DNA from: Neoroseomonas oryzicola
GTDB taxonomy: Bacteria; Pseudomonadota; Alphaproteobacteria; Acetobacterales; Acetobacteraceae
Assembly: GCF_012163135.1 (NCBI RefSeq)
Contig: NZ_JAAVUP010000001.1
Coordinates: 248,001 to 312,000, forward strand
Direction: 5' to 3'
Length of the DNA stretch: 64,000 nt
Below the pieces are notes generated by a model. That model saw only the letters and a program-made list of their open reading frames with translations, was not told the origin of the DNA and did no database searches. The translations under genes and the position numbers were made by a program. Positions 1-7,825 of the stretch are shown here, piece after piece (position 1 is the first letter of the stretch; each line of letters opens with the position of its first letter).

Positions 1-98
1 GAGGACGGCGGTAGCCACATGCAGCCGTGAGGGCAGGGCGAGAAGGAACCTTTCCCCCCTACGCCTTGGACTCAAGTGACAAAAGAAGGGAGGGGGAT

Positions 99-120
99 CG
101 GGGGAGGTTCTCCTCCCCCG
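99..120 (-). terminator. Terminator hairpin after lpxB
   Basis: A perfect 9-bp inverted repeat (CGGGGGAGG / CCTCCCCCG, 4-nt loop) lies 4 nt past the lpxB stop. Read on the minus strand it is followed by a pyrimidine-rich run ending CTTCTTTTG, so it fits an intrinsic terminator for the lpxB operon. Nothing else is evident in positions 1-98. Confidence 0.7.
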
Positions 121-123
121 ACC

Positions 124-1278
124 TTATTCCTCGATCGCCTTCAGCACGGCCTCTGCCGCCGCATCCGACGGCAGCCCTTCCGGCGCGCGCAGCTTCGCGA
201 GCGCCTCGGCGAACCCCGCGCGCTGCGCCTCTGCCACCGCAGGGTCGAGCATCGGGCGCAGCAGCGCCTCCGCCAGCGCTTCGGGCGTGCAGGCCTCCTG
301 GATGCGTTCGGGCACCACCTCGCGTTCGGCCAGCAGGTTCACCAGCGAGGCGTGCGGCACCTTGACCAGCCGGCGCACGATCGCCGCCGTGATCGGGTTC
401 ACCCGATAGGCGACGACATGCGGGATGCCCGCGACCGCCATCTCGAGCGACGAGGTGCCCGACTTGATCAGCCCTGCGCCGCCCGACCGAGCGACGGCGG
501 CGAAGGCGTCGTGCTTGGCATCGTTGCCCTCGACGAGGATCGGGGCGGCGGGCCAGTCCGCGGCGACGCGGCGAACCGTCTCGGCGACGATCGGCGCCAC
601 GGGCACGACGGGGCGCAGGCCGGGCAGCTTTTCCGAGGCGATGCGCAGCGCCGCGCCGAAGATGGGCAGCAGGCGCGATGCCTCCATGCGTCGGCTGCCG
701 GGCATGACGATGATGGGGCGTTCTTCCCCGCGCAGGCCGTGTGCGGTGCGGAAGCGTTCCGCGTCGCCGGCATCCGCCCCGCTTTCCAGCACCGGATGGC
801 CGACGAAGGTCACCGGGATCCCGGCGGCCTCGAAGAAGATCGGCTCGAAGGGCAGCAGGCAGAGGATGCGATCCACCTTCTCCTTCAGCTTGACCACGCG
901 CCCTGGCCGCCAGGCCCAGACCTGGGGCGCGACGTAGTGCACGATCGGCACGCCGGTCGACCGCACCAAGGAGGCGAGCCGCAGCGTGAAGCCCGGGCTG
1001 TCGATCGTCACGAGCACCGCGGGGCGCTTCGCCGTCACGTCGGCTGCGGCATCGGCCAGCAGGCGCTTGAGGCGGAAGACCTTGGGCAGCACCTCGAGCA
1101 GCCCCATCAGCGCGAGCTCGCGATAGTCGAACAGGCTGGGGACGCCCTGCTCGGCCATGCGCGGCCCGCCGATGCCGGCGAAGTCGAGGTCCGGGCGCTT
1201 GCGGCGCAGCGCCGCGATTAGCCGCGCTCCGAGGACGTCGCCCGAGGCCTCGCCGGCGACGATGTAGACCAGCGTCAT
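124..1278 (-). CDS. lpxB: Lipid-A-disaccharide synthase
   Basis: LpxB (glycosyltransferase family 19) condenses UDP-2,3-diacylglucosamine with lipid X to form lipid A disaccharide phosphate at the inner membrane. The 384-residue product has the usual family length. It carries the N-terminal signature VAGEASGD (residues 6-13), the PQVWAWRPGR segment and a C-terminal donor-site region including GTSSLE. The start at 1278 overlaps the upstream hydrolase stop (TCAT on the plus strand, ATGA when read on the gene strand), which favours it over longer in-frame starts. It is the last gene of a three-gene minus-strand operon and is followed by a hairpin terminator. Its usual neighbours lpxA, lpxI or fabZ may lie elsewhere; here it follows a nitrilase-fold enzyme and an acetyltransferase. 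Confidence 0.95.
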   Translation of the reverse strand: MTLVYIVAGEASGDVLGARLIAALRRKRPDLDFAGIGGPRMAEQGVPSLFDYRELALMGLLEVLPKVFRLKRLLADAAADVTAKRPAVLVTIDSPGFTLRLASLVRSTGVPIVHYVAPQVWAWRPGRVVKLKEKVDRILCLLPFEPIFFEAAGIPVTFVGHPVLESGADAGDAERFRTAHGLRGEERPIIVMPGSRRMEASRLLPIFGAALRIASEKLPGLRPVVPVAPIVAETVRRVAADWPAAPILVEGNDAKHDAFAAVARSGGAGLIKSGTSSLEMAVAGIPHVVAYRVNPITAAIVRRLVKVPHASLVNLLAEREVVPERIQEACTPEALAEALLRPMLDPAVAEAQRAGFAEALAKLRAPEGLPSDAAAEAVLKAIEE

Positions 1279-2174
1279 GCGAATGCCGCCGATGCGGCCG
1301 GGCGGAAGGGCCGCGCGGGCCAGTCGCGGTGGTTGCGGACCTGGCCGTCGGCCCGCACCGCCGCAATCTTCGCCGGGTCGAGCCGGCAGAACACCCATTC
1401 CTCCTGGTCGAGCGCACCGCGCGCCAGCACGCCGTCCTCGGGGAAGCCGCGATCCACCGGGCCGAATACCGCCGCATGGCCGCGATTCACGTCGAGCGCG
1501 GCCGACCAAGGGGCCGTGCCGACGGTCGGCGTGATGGCGACGTAGCACTGGTTCTCCATCGCCCGCGCCGCGGCGCCGACCCGCACGCGGTTGAAGCCGT
1601 GCATGGAATCCGTGCAGGACGGTGCGAGGATCGCCCAGGCGCCGGCCTCGACCTGCACCCGAACATGCTTGGGGAATTCCACGTCGTAGCAGACCGAGAT
1701 GCCGATCCGCCCCCAGGGCGTGTCGAACACCTGCGGGTCGCTGCCCTGCGAGACGCCCCAGCGCTCGGCCTCGAAGCGCGTCATGGCGCGCTTCTCCTGC
1801 ATCGCCATGCGGCCATCCGGGGCGATCAGCGGCGCGCGGTTCACGACGCGCCCGTCTTCCGCGCGCATCGGCAGCGTGCCCGGCAGCAGCCAGACGCCGA
1901 GCCGCCGCGCGGCCGCTCGCATCGCGGCGAGGATCTCCGGCGCGGCCGCGACCATGGCGGCGAGCTCGGTCTGCTCGTCGGTGACGTCGCCGCCGACCAA
2001 CGCCGCGCCGAGCTCGACGCAGGCATATTCCGGCAGCACGAGAAGGTCGGCCTGCGCCCGCCCCGCCTCGAGCCGTGCCTCGAGCGCGCGCCCGAAGGCC
2101 GCGACGCCATCGGGCCGCCCGACGCCGTATTGCAGCAGGCCGAGCCGCAGCGGCTTCGCCTCGGGCGCGCTCAC
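1275..2174 (-). CDS. Carbon-nitrogen (nitrilase-fold) hydrolase
   Basis: This 299-residue protein belongs to the nitrilase/amidase superfamily, which cleaves C-N bonds in amides, nitriles or carbamoyl compounds with a Glu-Lys-Cys triad. The visible triad is Glu in VLPEYA, Lys in MQEKRAMTRFE, and Cys in ISVCYDVEFPKHVR. The start is read as GTG at 2174, which overlaps the stop of the upstream acetyltransferase gene (GTGA); no ATG lies nearby. Its own stop overlaps the lpxB start, so the three genes are translationally coupled. The substrate cannot be told from sequence. The acetyltransferase partner suggests amide or amine chemistry, but that is inference. Confidence 0.85.
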   Translation of the reverse strand: MSAPEAKPLRLGLLQYGVGRPDGVAAFGRALEARLEAGRAQADLLVLPEYACVELGAALVGGDVTDEQTELAAMVAAAPEILAAMRAAARRLGVWLLPGTLPMRAEDGRVVNRAPLIAPDGRMAMQEKRAMTRFEAERWGVSQGSDPQVFDTPWGRIGISVCYDVEFPKHVRVQVEAGAWAILAPSCTDSMHGFNRVRVGAAARAMENQCYVAITPTVGTAPWSAALDVNRGHAAVFGPVDRGFPEDGVLARGALDQEEWVFCRLDPAKIAAVRADGQVRNHRDWPARPFRPAASAAFA

Positions 2175-2770
2175 AGCGGGTCCTTCACCCAGAAGCCGAG
2201 GGCGTGCGGCGTCTCGCGGTCGTCGCCCACCTCCTGCCAGTCGAAGACGACGGAGATGTCGGCGCGCCGGACATAGCCACGCTTGCCCCAGAAGGCGTCG
2301 AGCGGGACGTAGTCCTTCGGGCGGCGCGGGTCGTTGTCGTTGCGCGTCACCGCGCAGAAGGCCGCCGCCCGAAGGCCGAGGGCGCGGGCATGGGCCTCGC
2401 GCATCTCGAAGAAGCGGACGCCGGCGCCGCGGCCGCGGTATTCGGGCAGCAGGACGCTCTCGCCGAAATAGCACCAGCGGGCGGGGTCCATGCCACGGCT
2501 GCGGAAGGCGTCCCGCACGCGGGCGGTGGCCTCGACCATGGGCTGGCAGGTGGCGCAGCCGACCGCGCGCTCCCCGTCGATCGCCGCGATCACCGCGGCG
2601 CCGGGGCTGTCGGCATAGGCGGCGAGGTACTTCTCCTCGTAGGCCGCCTCGCCCTCATACAGGTAGGGCCAGTCGCGGAAGACGGCGATGCGCAGCCCCG
2701 CGAGGCGCGGCAGCCAGGCGCGCAGATCGTCGCCGCGCAGCGTCTCGAAGCGGAGGTGGACAGGTTCCAT
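2171..2770 (-). CDS. GNAT family N-acetyltransferase
   Basis: About 199 residues with a GNAT fold. The acetyl-CoA pyrophosphate-binding segment is VLLPEYRGRGAGVRFFE, and a C-terminal YVPLDAFWGKRGYVRR follows the usual beta5/6 pattern. The ATG at 2770 is chosen because the conserved fold begins just after it; an in-frame ATG at 2782 and longer starts exist. It opens the operon with the nitrilase-fold hydrolase and lpxB. The pairing of GNAT and nitrilase-fold enzymes in one operon suggests they act on the same small-molecule amine or amide, which is inference; the acceptor is unknown. Confidence 0.8.
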   Translation of the reverse strand: MEPVHLRFETLRGDDLRAWLPRLAGLRIAVFRDWPYLYEGEAAYEEKYLAAYADSPGAAVIAAIDGERAVGCATCQPMVEATARVRDAFRSRGMDPARWCYFGESVLLPEYRGRGAGVRFFEMREAHARALGLRAAAFCAVTRNDNDPRRPKDYVPLDAFWGKRGYVRRADISVVFDWQEVGDDRETPHALGFWVKDPL

Positions 2771-2819
2771 GGCCCGATGCATAGGGGCGCCCCCGCCGCC
2801 GGGAAAGGGGGGCGGCCGC

Positions 2820-3074
2820 ATGAACCCCATCGAAGTCCTTGGCCTGGTCGCGGGCGCGCTGACCACGACCGCCTACCTGCCCCAGGCGGTACGCACGCTG
2901 CGCAGCGGCAGCGCGCGGGACCTCAGCCTCGCGATGCTGCTGCTGCTGATCACCGGCATCGTGCTGTGGCTCGCCTATGGCGCGCTGGCGGGGCTGCCGG
3001 CGGTGGTCGCCGCGAACGCGGCGACGCTGCTACTGACGCTGCCGATCCTGTGGGTGAAGCTGCGCCGCGGCTGA
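2820..3074 (+). CDS. SemiSWEET-type sugar transporter
   Basis: An 84-residue membrane protein with three predicted helices and the PQ-loop signature (YLPQ, about residues 20-23), typical of bacterial SemiSWEETs. Each monomer is one triple-helix bundle and a homodimer forms the sugar pathway. Family members move mono- or disaccharides passively, but this one's substrate is unknown. The start has a GGGGGGCGG purine-rich stretch about 5-10 nt upstream. It sits alone on the plus strand between two minus-strand genes and ends 4 nt from the stop of the convergent FGE-family gene. Confidence 0.85.
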   Translation: MNPIEVLGLVAGALTTTAYLPQAVRTLRSGSARDLSLAMLLLLITGIVLWLAYGALAGLPAVVAANAATLLLTLPILWVKLRRG

Positions 3075-3078
3075 CGCG

Positions 3079-4056
3079 TCAGCGTTCGCGGACCAGGCGG
3101 AAACCCGCGAAGCTGAAGCGGTCCGCCGCGTGGCCGCGGGCGCGGTTGCCGGCGCGGACATACCAGGGCAGGTGGCTCCAGGATCCGCCGCGCATCATGC
3201 GGGTGGCGCAATCCCCGGTGGTGCGCGCCGCGCCATCGCCGGTCTGGCCCGACAGGTCGGGATTCAGGCAGTCCATCGTCCACTGCCAGACATTGCCCAG
3301 CATGTCGTAAAGGCCGAACTGATTGGGCCGGAAGCTGCCGACCGGCGCGGTGTAGACGAAGCCGTCGTTGCAGCGGAAGGAGAACTGAGGCCGCCGGTCG
3401 AGGTTCAGCGCCGAGGCCAGCGTCAGGTCGGCGACGTTGGCGTATTGGCAGGCCTGCGAATTGGCATCGCCCCAGAAGCGCGGGCCGGCGGTGCCGGCGC
3501 GCGCGGCGTATTCCCATTCCGCCTCGCTCGGCAGGCGATAGACGCGCCCGGTGCGCCGCGACAGCCATTCGGCATAGGCGTTCGCATCCTCCCAGGACAC
3601 GCAGACGACCGGGTGGTTGTCGGCCTGCGGATAGCCGGGATCGCGCCAGCTCAGTCCAGGCCGCTCAAGGTATTCGTACGAATTCCCGCTGTTCACGAAG
3701 GTCCAGCACCCGGTGCCGGGCGCATAGCCGGTGGCGGCCACGAAGGCGGCGAATTCGCCCCGCGTCACCGGACGCGCCGCCATGGCGAGGCCCGGGGCAA
3801 TGGTGATCCGCGTCTGCGGGGAGGATCGCCCGCGCACGTCGACCGGAACTGTCTCCCGCTCCTCCTCCCCGGGGGGCACGCCCATGGTGAAGGTGCCGCG
3901 CGGCAGCATGACCATCTCGGGGCAATTCTCGCAGTCTCGGACGGTCTGCGGGGCCTGGGACTGCGAACGGGCGACGGCGGGGAACAGAAGCAGGCCGAGC
4001 AGGAGGAGACCCCGCGCGATCCCGATCCTTCCGTTTTGCATGGCGTGCATGGGCAT
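3079..4056 (-). CDS. Secreted formylglycine-generating-enzyme (SUMF1) family protein
   Basis: A 325-residue exported protein. A hydrophobic signal segment (about residues 14-31, ending near VARSQS) precedes an FGE-sulfatase domain that begins MVMLPRGTFTMG and ends with the family hallmarks MRGGSW and FSFAGFRLV. True FGEs oxidise a sulfatase cysteine to formylglycine. Many bacterial relatives act on other substrates or are of unknown role, and no sulfatase gene lies in this window, so the activity is not assigned. The start at 4056 has CAGG 5 nt upstream; ATGs at 4050 and 4041 are alternatives. A perfect palindrome lies 15 nt upstream of this start. Confidence 0.85.
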   Translation of the reverse strand: MPMHAMQNGRIGIARGLLLLGLLLFPAVARSQSQAPQTVRDCENCPEMVMLPRGTFTMGVPPGEEERETVPVDVRGRSSPQTRITIAPGLAMAARPVTRGEFAAFVAATGYAPGTGCWTFVNSGNSYEYLERPGLSWRDPGYPQADNHPVVCVSWEDANAYAEWLSRRTGRVYRLPSEAEWEYAARAGTAGPRFWGDANSQACQYANVADLTLASALNLDRRPQFSFRCNDGFVYTAPVGSFRPNQFGLYDMLGNVWQWTMDCLNPDLSGQTGDGAARTTGDCATRMMRGGSWSHLPWYVRAGNRARGHAADRFSFAGFRLVRER

Positions 4057-4070
4057 GTGACCTGACGGAT

Positions 4071-4090
4071 ACTACACAAGGATGTGTAGT
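4071..4090. repeat. Perfect inverted repeat between cobW-like and FGE-like genes
   Basis: ACTACACA (4071-4078), 4-nt loop, TGTGTAGT (4083-4090). It lies 14 nt before the FGE-family start and 9 nt after the stop of the CobW-type GTPase gene. It may be a terminator stem (no T-run follows on the minus strand), an operator, or a 5' leader hairpin. It is markedly AT-richer than its surroundings. Confidence 0.6.
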
Positions 4091-4099
4091 CGGTAGTCG

Positions 4100-5149
4100 T
4101 CAGCGCCGGGATTCGCTCGTGATTTCGGCCGCTTCTCGCGCGGATGTGACGAAGGATACGAGTCCGGCCTCCACGATGTCGCGCGGCAGGTTGCGCAGCA
4201 CGAAGGTGATCCGCGACCTGCGGTCGTGGCCCGCGGGCCAGGCCGCCAGCCTGACGGGTGGATGGAAGACGTGCTGCACGCCATGGATCGCCACCGGCCG
4301 GTCCTCCCCCGCGAGGTTCAGCAGGCCCTTCACGCGCAGCACGCTGTCCCCGCGCGTCAGCGCCAGCATCTCGAGCCAGGTGGCGACACCCTGCCAGGGC
4401 AGGGGATCGTCGAAGACCAGCCCGAAGGCGTGGATGGCGGCGTCGTGGCGGTTCGGGTCGTGGTGGTGGTGGTCGTGATGGTGATGCCCGTGGCCGGCCT
4501 CGGCCGCGAGCCACGCCGCGACCTGCGGGATCCGTCCGCCGACGGCGAAGCCACCGATGCCGAGCAGTTCAACCGGCGCGATCCCGCCGGCCACCGCCCG
4601 CAGCACCGGCGCGACCGGGTTGAGCGCGACAAGCCGCGCCTCGAGCGCCGTCGCCGCCGCCTCGCCCGCCAGGTCGGTCTTGGTCACCACGATGCGGTCG
4701 GCCATGGCCGCCTGCTTCACCGCCTCGACCTGCGTGTCGAGCGTCGCGGCCCCGTTCACCGCGTCGACCAGCGTCACGACACCATCCAGGGTGAAGGCCG
4801 AGAGCGCCACCGGATCGGACATCAGCGTCTGCAGGATCGGCGCGGGGTCGGCGAGGCCCGTCGTCTCGACCACCACGCGCGTCACCTCCTGCCCGCGCTC
4901 GGCCCGCACTGCGAGGTCGCGCAGCGCCCGCACCAGGTCCCCGCGCACCGTGCAGCACAGGCAGCCCGCGTTCAGCAGGACGGTGTCCTCGTCCAGCCGC
5001 TCGACCAGAAGGTGGTCGAGCCCGATCTCGCCGAACTCGTTGATCAGGACGGCGGTGCCGGCCATCTCCGGCGCCTTGAGCAGCCGGTTCAGCAGCGTCG
5101 TCTTCCCGGCGCCGAGGAAGCCCGTCAGCACCGTGACCGGGATCTTCAT
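4100..5149 (-). CDS. CobW/COG0523 family zinc metallochaperone GTPase
   Basis: A 349-residue G3E GTPase. It has Walker [10 protein letters not shown] (residues 10-18), the metal-binding CLCC motif (63-66), guanine-base motif TKTD (157-160) and a His-rich loop (residues 220-240, eleven histidines) before the CobW C-terminal domain. COG0523 proteins deliver metals, mostly zinc, to client enzymes. Members next to zur and hisI are thought to service zinc enzymes under zinc starvation (ZagA/ZigA/YeiR type). The start at 5149 overlaps the hisI stop (ATGA). It lies in an operon with hisI and is divergent from a Zur-type repressor, which makes zinc much more likely than cobalt/cobalamin; no cobalamin genes are present. 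Confidence 0.9.
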   Translation of the reverse strand: MKIPVTVLTGFLGAGKTTLLNRLLKAPEMAGTAVLINEFGEIGLDHLLVERLDEDTVLLNAGCLCCTVRGDLVRALRDLAVRAERGQEVTRVVVETTGLADPAPILQTLMSDPVALSAFTLDGVVTLVDAVNGAATLDTQVEAVKQAAMADRIVVTKTDLAGEAAATALEARLVALNPVAPVLRAVAGGIAPVELLGIGGFAVGGRIPQVAAWLAAEAGHGHHHHDHHHHDPNRHDAAIHAFGLVFDDPLPWQGVATWLEMLALTRGDSVLRVKGLLNLAGEDRPVAIHGVQHVFHPPVRLAAWPAGHDRRSRITFVLRNLPRDIVEAGLVSFVTSAREAAEITSESRR

Positions 5150-5550
5150 GCGCCGTAGAGCGCCTTCGGGTCGACCTCGGGCTCGGCGATGGTCGCGAGC
5201 TCCTCGCCGCGGATCGCCCGGAAGAAGCAGTTGTGCCGCCCGGTATGGCAGGCGACGCCCGTCTGGTCGACCAGCGCGAGCAGCGTATCCCCGTCGCAAT
5301 CGACCCGCAGGTCGACCAGCCGCTGCACCTGGCCCGAGGTCTCCCCCTTGCGCCACAGCGCCTTGCGCGAGCGCGACCAGTAGCAGACCCGCCCGGTGGC
5401 GAGCGTCTCTGCCACCGCCTCGGCGTTCATCCAGGCCATCATAAGGACCTCGCCGGTGTCGTGCTGCTGGGCGATGCAGGCGACGAGGCCATTGGCGTCG
5501 AAGCGGACGGCGTCGAGGAAACGCGCGGCGGCGGTTGCGGTGGTGCTCAT
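5146..5550 (-). CDS. hisI: Phosphoribosyl-AMP cyclohydrolase
   Basis: HisI opens the adenine ring of phosphoribosyl-AMP in histidine synthesis and needs zinc plus magnesium. The 134-residue product is the single-domain form common in alphaproteobacteria. It has the Mg-binding cluster DCDGD (residues 84-88) and zinc cysteines C85, C101 and C108 (CHTGRHNC). The start at 5550 is the first ATG that keeps only the conserved domain. It is the promoter-proximal gene of an operon with the COG0523 GTPase, divergent from zur with only 43 bp between starts. It could be the housekeeping hisI or a zinc-stress paralogue; no other his genes are in the window. Confidence 0.93.
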   Translation of the reverse strand: MSTTATAAARFLDAVRFDANGLVACIAQQHDTGEVLMMAWMNAEAVAETLATGRVCYWSRSRKALWRKGETSGQVQRLVDLRVDCDGDTLLALVDQTGVACHTGRHNCFFRAIRGEELATIAEPEVDPKALYGA

Positions 5551-5558
5551 GCCGTCAC

Positions 5559-5569
5559 GATATAGTATC
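5559..5569. promoter_or_regulatory. Candidate Zur operator in hisI/zur divergent spacer
   Basis: The 43-bp spacer between hisI and zur holds the AT-rich dyad GATA-TAG-TATC (5559-5569), which stands out from the roughly 70 percent GC surroundings. Fur/Zur-family operators are AT-rich dyads overlapping divergent promoters, so this fits a shared, autoregulated control site. It is short and not a clear match to a consensus I can verify. Confidence 0.4.
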
Positions 5570-5593
5570 ACGCGACGCGAACGGGAAACGCGC

Positions 5594-6055
5594 ATGACCG
5601 CGACCATCAGCCGGGAACAGCAACTGATCGAGGCCGAGGCCGCCTGCCTGCGGCGCGGGGCGAAACTCACGCCGCTGCGCCGCCAGGTGCTCGAGCTCAT
5701 CCTGGCCGCGGATTCGCCGGTCGGCGCCTATGCGCTGCTCGACCGGCTGAAGGCCGACCGGCCGGGGGCCGCGCCGCCCACCGTCTATCGCGCGCTCGAT
5801 TTCCTGCTGGAGAACGGGCTGATCCACAAGGTCGAGCGGCTGAACGCCTTCATCGGCTGCGTCGAGACCGGGCACGGGCACGCGCACGACCACCCGCATC
5901 AGTTCCTCATCTGCCGCCGCTGCGGCGCGACGGTCGAGATCGCCGACAGCGCGGTGGCCGACGCCATCGCGGCGGCCGCCGCGCGCGTGGGATTCACGGC
6001 GGTCGAGGCCACGGTCGAGATCGAGGGCGTCTGCGCGCGCTGCGGCACCGCCTGA
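5594..6055 (+). CDS. zur: Fur family transcriptional repressor, Zur type
   Basis: A 153-residue Fur-superfamily regulator. A winged helix comes first (recognition region [16 protein letters not shown], residues 61-76). The dimerisation domain follows, with metal-rich segment [10 protein letters not shown] (94-103) and two structural zinc pairs C107/C110 (CRRC) and C147/C150 (CARC). Zur blocks zinc-uptake and zinc-sparing genes when zinc is bound. Assignment to Zur rather than Fur or Irr rests on divergence from a COG0523 GTPase and zinc-dependent hisI, and on the His-rich loop. Start at 5594. No znuABC is in the window. Confidence 0.88.
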   Translation: MTATISREQQLIEAEAACLRRGAKLTPLRRQVLELILAADSPVGAYALLDRLKADRPGAAPPTVYRALDFLLENGLIHKVERLNAFIGCVETGHGHAHDHPHQFLICRRCGATVEIADSAVADAIAAAAARVGFTAVEATVEIEGVCARCGTA

Positions 6056-6063
6056 CTTGGCGC

Positions 6064-6089
6064 GACGTCCCGCCAGTGCGGCGGGCGTC
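6064..6089 (+). terminator. Possible terminator stem after zur
   Basis: An imperfect inverted repeat GACG-T-CCCGCC / GGCGGG-CGTC with a 5-nt loop begins 9 nt after the zur stop. No T-run follows, so termination is only possible. Confidence 0.35.
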
Positions 6090-6203
6090 CCGTGTCCTTG
6101 CGATCGATCATTGTGACGCGGGCCGCCGACCGGCAGGCTGTCGGGGTGACGCCGAAGCGACCGCTGGCCATGGGGCCGCGGCAAGGAGGAGGAAGGCACG
6201 CAC

Positions 6204-6635
6204 ATGATCTCGCCCACCATCATCCGGGGCGCCGGCCTGGCCGTCGCGCTCGCCGTGGCCGGCGCCGCCGCGCCGGCGCTCGCCCAGGGCCAGGCCGCCG
6301 GCGGCGCCCCCGCCGCCTTCACCACGGCCGACCTCGCGCGGCTGTGCGGCCCGGCGGCCGACGACGCGAATGCCATGGCGCTGCGTCCGGCCTGCTACGC
6401 GACGCTGGTGTCGATCGGCCAGGTGCATTCGCTCTACACCACGGGCCGCAACGCCCAGCGCCCGATCTTCTGCCTGCCGGAACAGGCGCCGACGCTCGAC
6501 ACCGTCTCGGCCGCCTTCGTGTCCTGGGCGGCGGCCAACCAGCAGTATTCCACCACCCGCGCGGCCGAGGGCGTGCTCCGCTTCGCGGCCCAGACCTATC
6601 CGTGCCCGGCCGCCCCGGCCGGCCGCCGCCGCTAA
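6204..6635 (+). CDS. Secreted Rap1a/Tai-like protein, copy 1
   Basis: A 143-residue protein with a signal peptide (cleavage near PALAQG). The mature domain resembles the Rap1a/Tai immunity fold: LARLCG near the start, ACYATLVSIGQ helix, PIFCLPEQAP segment, and a TYPCP end with paired cysteines (two likely disulfides). Rap1a/Tai proteins neutralise type VI amidase effectors in Serratia, but many relatives are orphan periplasmic proteins. No effector or secretion gene is near, so immunity is not claimed. It is followed 17 nt later by a glycine-zipper lipoprotein, and this pair is repeated downstream. AAGGAGGAGGAAGG lies about 10 nt before the start. Confidence 0.75.
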   Translation: MISPTIIRGAGLAVALAVAGAAAPALAQGQAAGGAPAAFTTADLARLCGPAADDANAMALRPACYATLVSIGQVHSLYTTGRNAQRPIFCLPEQAPTLDTVSAAFVSWAAANQQYSTTRAAEGVLRFAAQTYPCPAAPAGRRR

Positions 6636-6652
6636 GCGAGGAGGAGACCACC

Positions 6653-6886
6653 ATGACCACCCGCAAGCCTCTCCGCCTCGGCGCGGTTCTTGTGCTCGGC
6701 CTCGGCCTCGCCGGCTGCGCCGGCATGACCGAGAACCAGCGCGCCACCGCGACCGGCGCCGGCATCGGCGCCCTGGGCGGCGCCGCGCTCGGCTCGCTCT
6801 CGGGCAATGCCGGCTGGGGCGCGCTGATCGGCGCCGGCGTCGGCGGCGCCTCCGGCTACGCGATCAGCAGCAGCCGCCAGCGCTGA
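6653..6886 (+). CDS. Glycine-zipper lipoprotein, copy 1
   Basis: A 77-residue lipoprotein with lipobox LAGC (Cys22) after a hydrophobic signal. The rest is a glycine-zipper segment (GAGIGALGGAALGSLSG ... GALIGAGVGGASGYA), like the OmpA/SlyB-type zipper that forms tight helical hairpins in the membrane. GCGAGGAGGAGACC supplies a strong ribosome site. It is the partner of the preceding Rap1a-like gene, and a paralogous pair follows. A strong hairpin begins 7 nt after the stop. Function unknown; envelope integrity or a membrane anchor is plausible. Confidence 0.75.
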   Translation: MTTRKPLRLGAVLVLGLGLAGCAGMTENQRATATGAGIGALGGAALGSLSGNAGWGALIGAGVGGASGYAISSSRQR

Positions 6887-6893
6887 CGCACCG

Positions 6894-6915
6894 GGGCCGC
6901 CCTGACGGGCGGCCC
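6894..6915 (+). terminator. Hairpin after first Rap1a/zipper pair
   Basis: Perfect 9-bp stem GGGCCGCCC / GGGCGGCCC with TGAC loop, followed by TTCGCCTT. It separates the first gene pair from the second. The T-run is weak. Confidence 0.6.
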
Positions 6916-7024
6916 TTCGCCTTGCACGTTGCGAATCCGGCCTGGGGCGTCCGACACTCGTCGGGCGCCCCGAGTCGCCCTGAAGGGCGGCCGCGAGTTC
7001 GCGTGACGCAAGGAAATGACAGAC

Positions 7025-7438
7025 ATGCGCCTCAAGACACTCCTCACGGCGGCGGCCCTGCTGGCCGCGGCGCCGGCCTTCGCCCAGGCGCCGCCGGCGG
7101 CGCGCGGGTCCCATACCGCGACGGTCGCCGAACTCGCCGCGCTGTGCGGCACGCCGCAGACGGATGCGAACTTCGCGAGTGCCGACGGGCTCTGCCGCGG
7201 CTTCATCGCCGGCTTCGCGCAGTACCACGCCGTCATGACGCAGCCCGGCACGCGGCACCGCCCGCTGTTCTGCGTGCCCGACCCGGCGCCGACCGGCACG
7301 CAGGCCGCGGCCGCCTTCGCGACCTGGGCGCGCAACAACCCGCAGGTGTCGAACGAGCTCGCGGTGGATGGCCTCGCCCGCTGGTTCATCGCCACCTATC
7401 CCTGCCCGCAGCCGCCCGCGCGGCGCCCGGCGCGCTGA
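7025..7438 (+). CDS. Secreted Rap1a/Tai-like protein, copy 2
   Basis: A 137-residue paralogue of the protein encoded about 0.8 kb upstream. It has a signal peptide (MRLKTLLTAAALLAAAPAFA), then the same landmarks: ELAALCG, GLCRGFIAGFAQ helix, PLFCVPDPAP, ATYPCPQP and conserved cysteines. The start at 7025 is preferred because AGGA lies about 10 nt upstream; an ATG at 7016 sits too close to it. Two copies beside two zipper lipoproteins indicate a tandem duplication of a two-gene unit. Sequence divergence between copies suggests an old event or different partners. Confidence 0.72.
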   Translation: MRLKTLLTAAALLAAAPAFAQAPPAARGSHTATVAELAALCGTPQTDANFASADGLCRGFIAGFAQYHAVMTQPGTRHRPLFCVPDPAPTGTQAAAAFATWARNNPQVSNELAVDGLARWFIATYPCPQPPARRPAR

Positions 7439-7450
7439 GACGGAGACCGC

Positions 7451-7783
7451 ATGATGCGCAAGATCGCCATTCTTCCGGCCGCGGCCCTCGTCGTCGGCCT
7501 CGGCGGCTGCTCGGACGGCAGCATGACGCAGGGCGGGCGCGACGTGCTCGCGGGCGGTGCCGTCGGTGCCCTCGCGGGCGCGGCCATCGGGTCCTTCACC
7601 GCCCATGCGGGCGTGGGCGCGCTGATCGGCGCCGGCGCCGGCGTGGTCGGCGGCTACCTGTGGCACCAGCATGAGCTCGCCGAGCGCCAGGCGGCCGAAC
7701 GCCGCCAGCAGCAGCTCAACGCGGCCTATGAGCGCGGCTACAGCCAGGGCCAGCAGTCGCGCCGCACGACGACCAGCAACTGA
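7451..7783 (+). CDS. Glycine-zipper lipoprotein, copy 2
   Basis: A 110-residue paralogue of the zipper lipoprotein at 6653. It has lipobox LGGC near residue 20, a long glycine-zipper (GGAVGALAGAAIGSF ... GALIGAGAGVVGGYLW), then an added C-terminal charged, glutamine-rich helix (about residues 74-110, ERQAAERRQQQLNAAYERGY) that is absent from copy 1. It follows the second Rap1a-like gene by 12 nt. The extra tail may reach into the periplasm or bind peptidoglycan, which is inference. Confidence 0.72.
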   Translation: MMRKIAILPAAALVVGLGGCSDGSMTQGGRDVLAGGAVGALAGAAIGSFTAHAGVGALIGAGAGVVGGYLWHQHELAERQAAERRQQQLNAAYERGYSQGQQSRRTTTSN

Positions 7784-7793
7784 TGCGGGGAAG

Positions 7794-7819
7794 GGCGGGC
7801 GGCCCGCGGACCGCCCGCC
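7794..7819. terminator. Convergent terminator between zipper lipoprotein and metC
   Basis: Nine-bp inverted repeat GGCGGGCGG / CCGCCCGCC with 8-nt loop, placed between two convergent stop codons; it could serve both directions. No T-run. Confidence 0.5.
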
Positions 7820-7825
7820 GCCCGG

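Noticed and set aside
6204..7438. Calling the Rap1a-like proteins a type VI immunity system
   Set aside because: No effector, amidase or T6SS gene is in the window; only the fold resemblance supports it.
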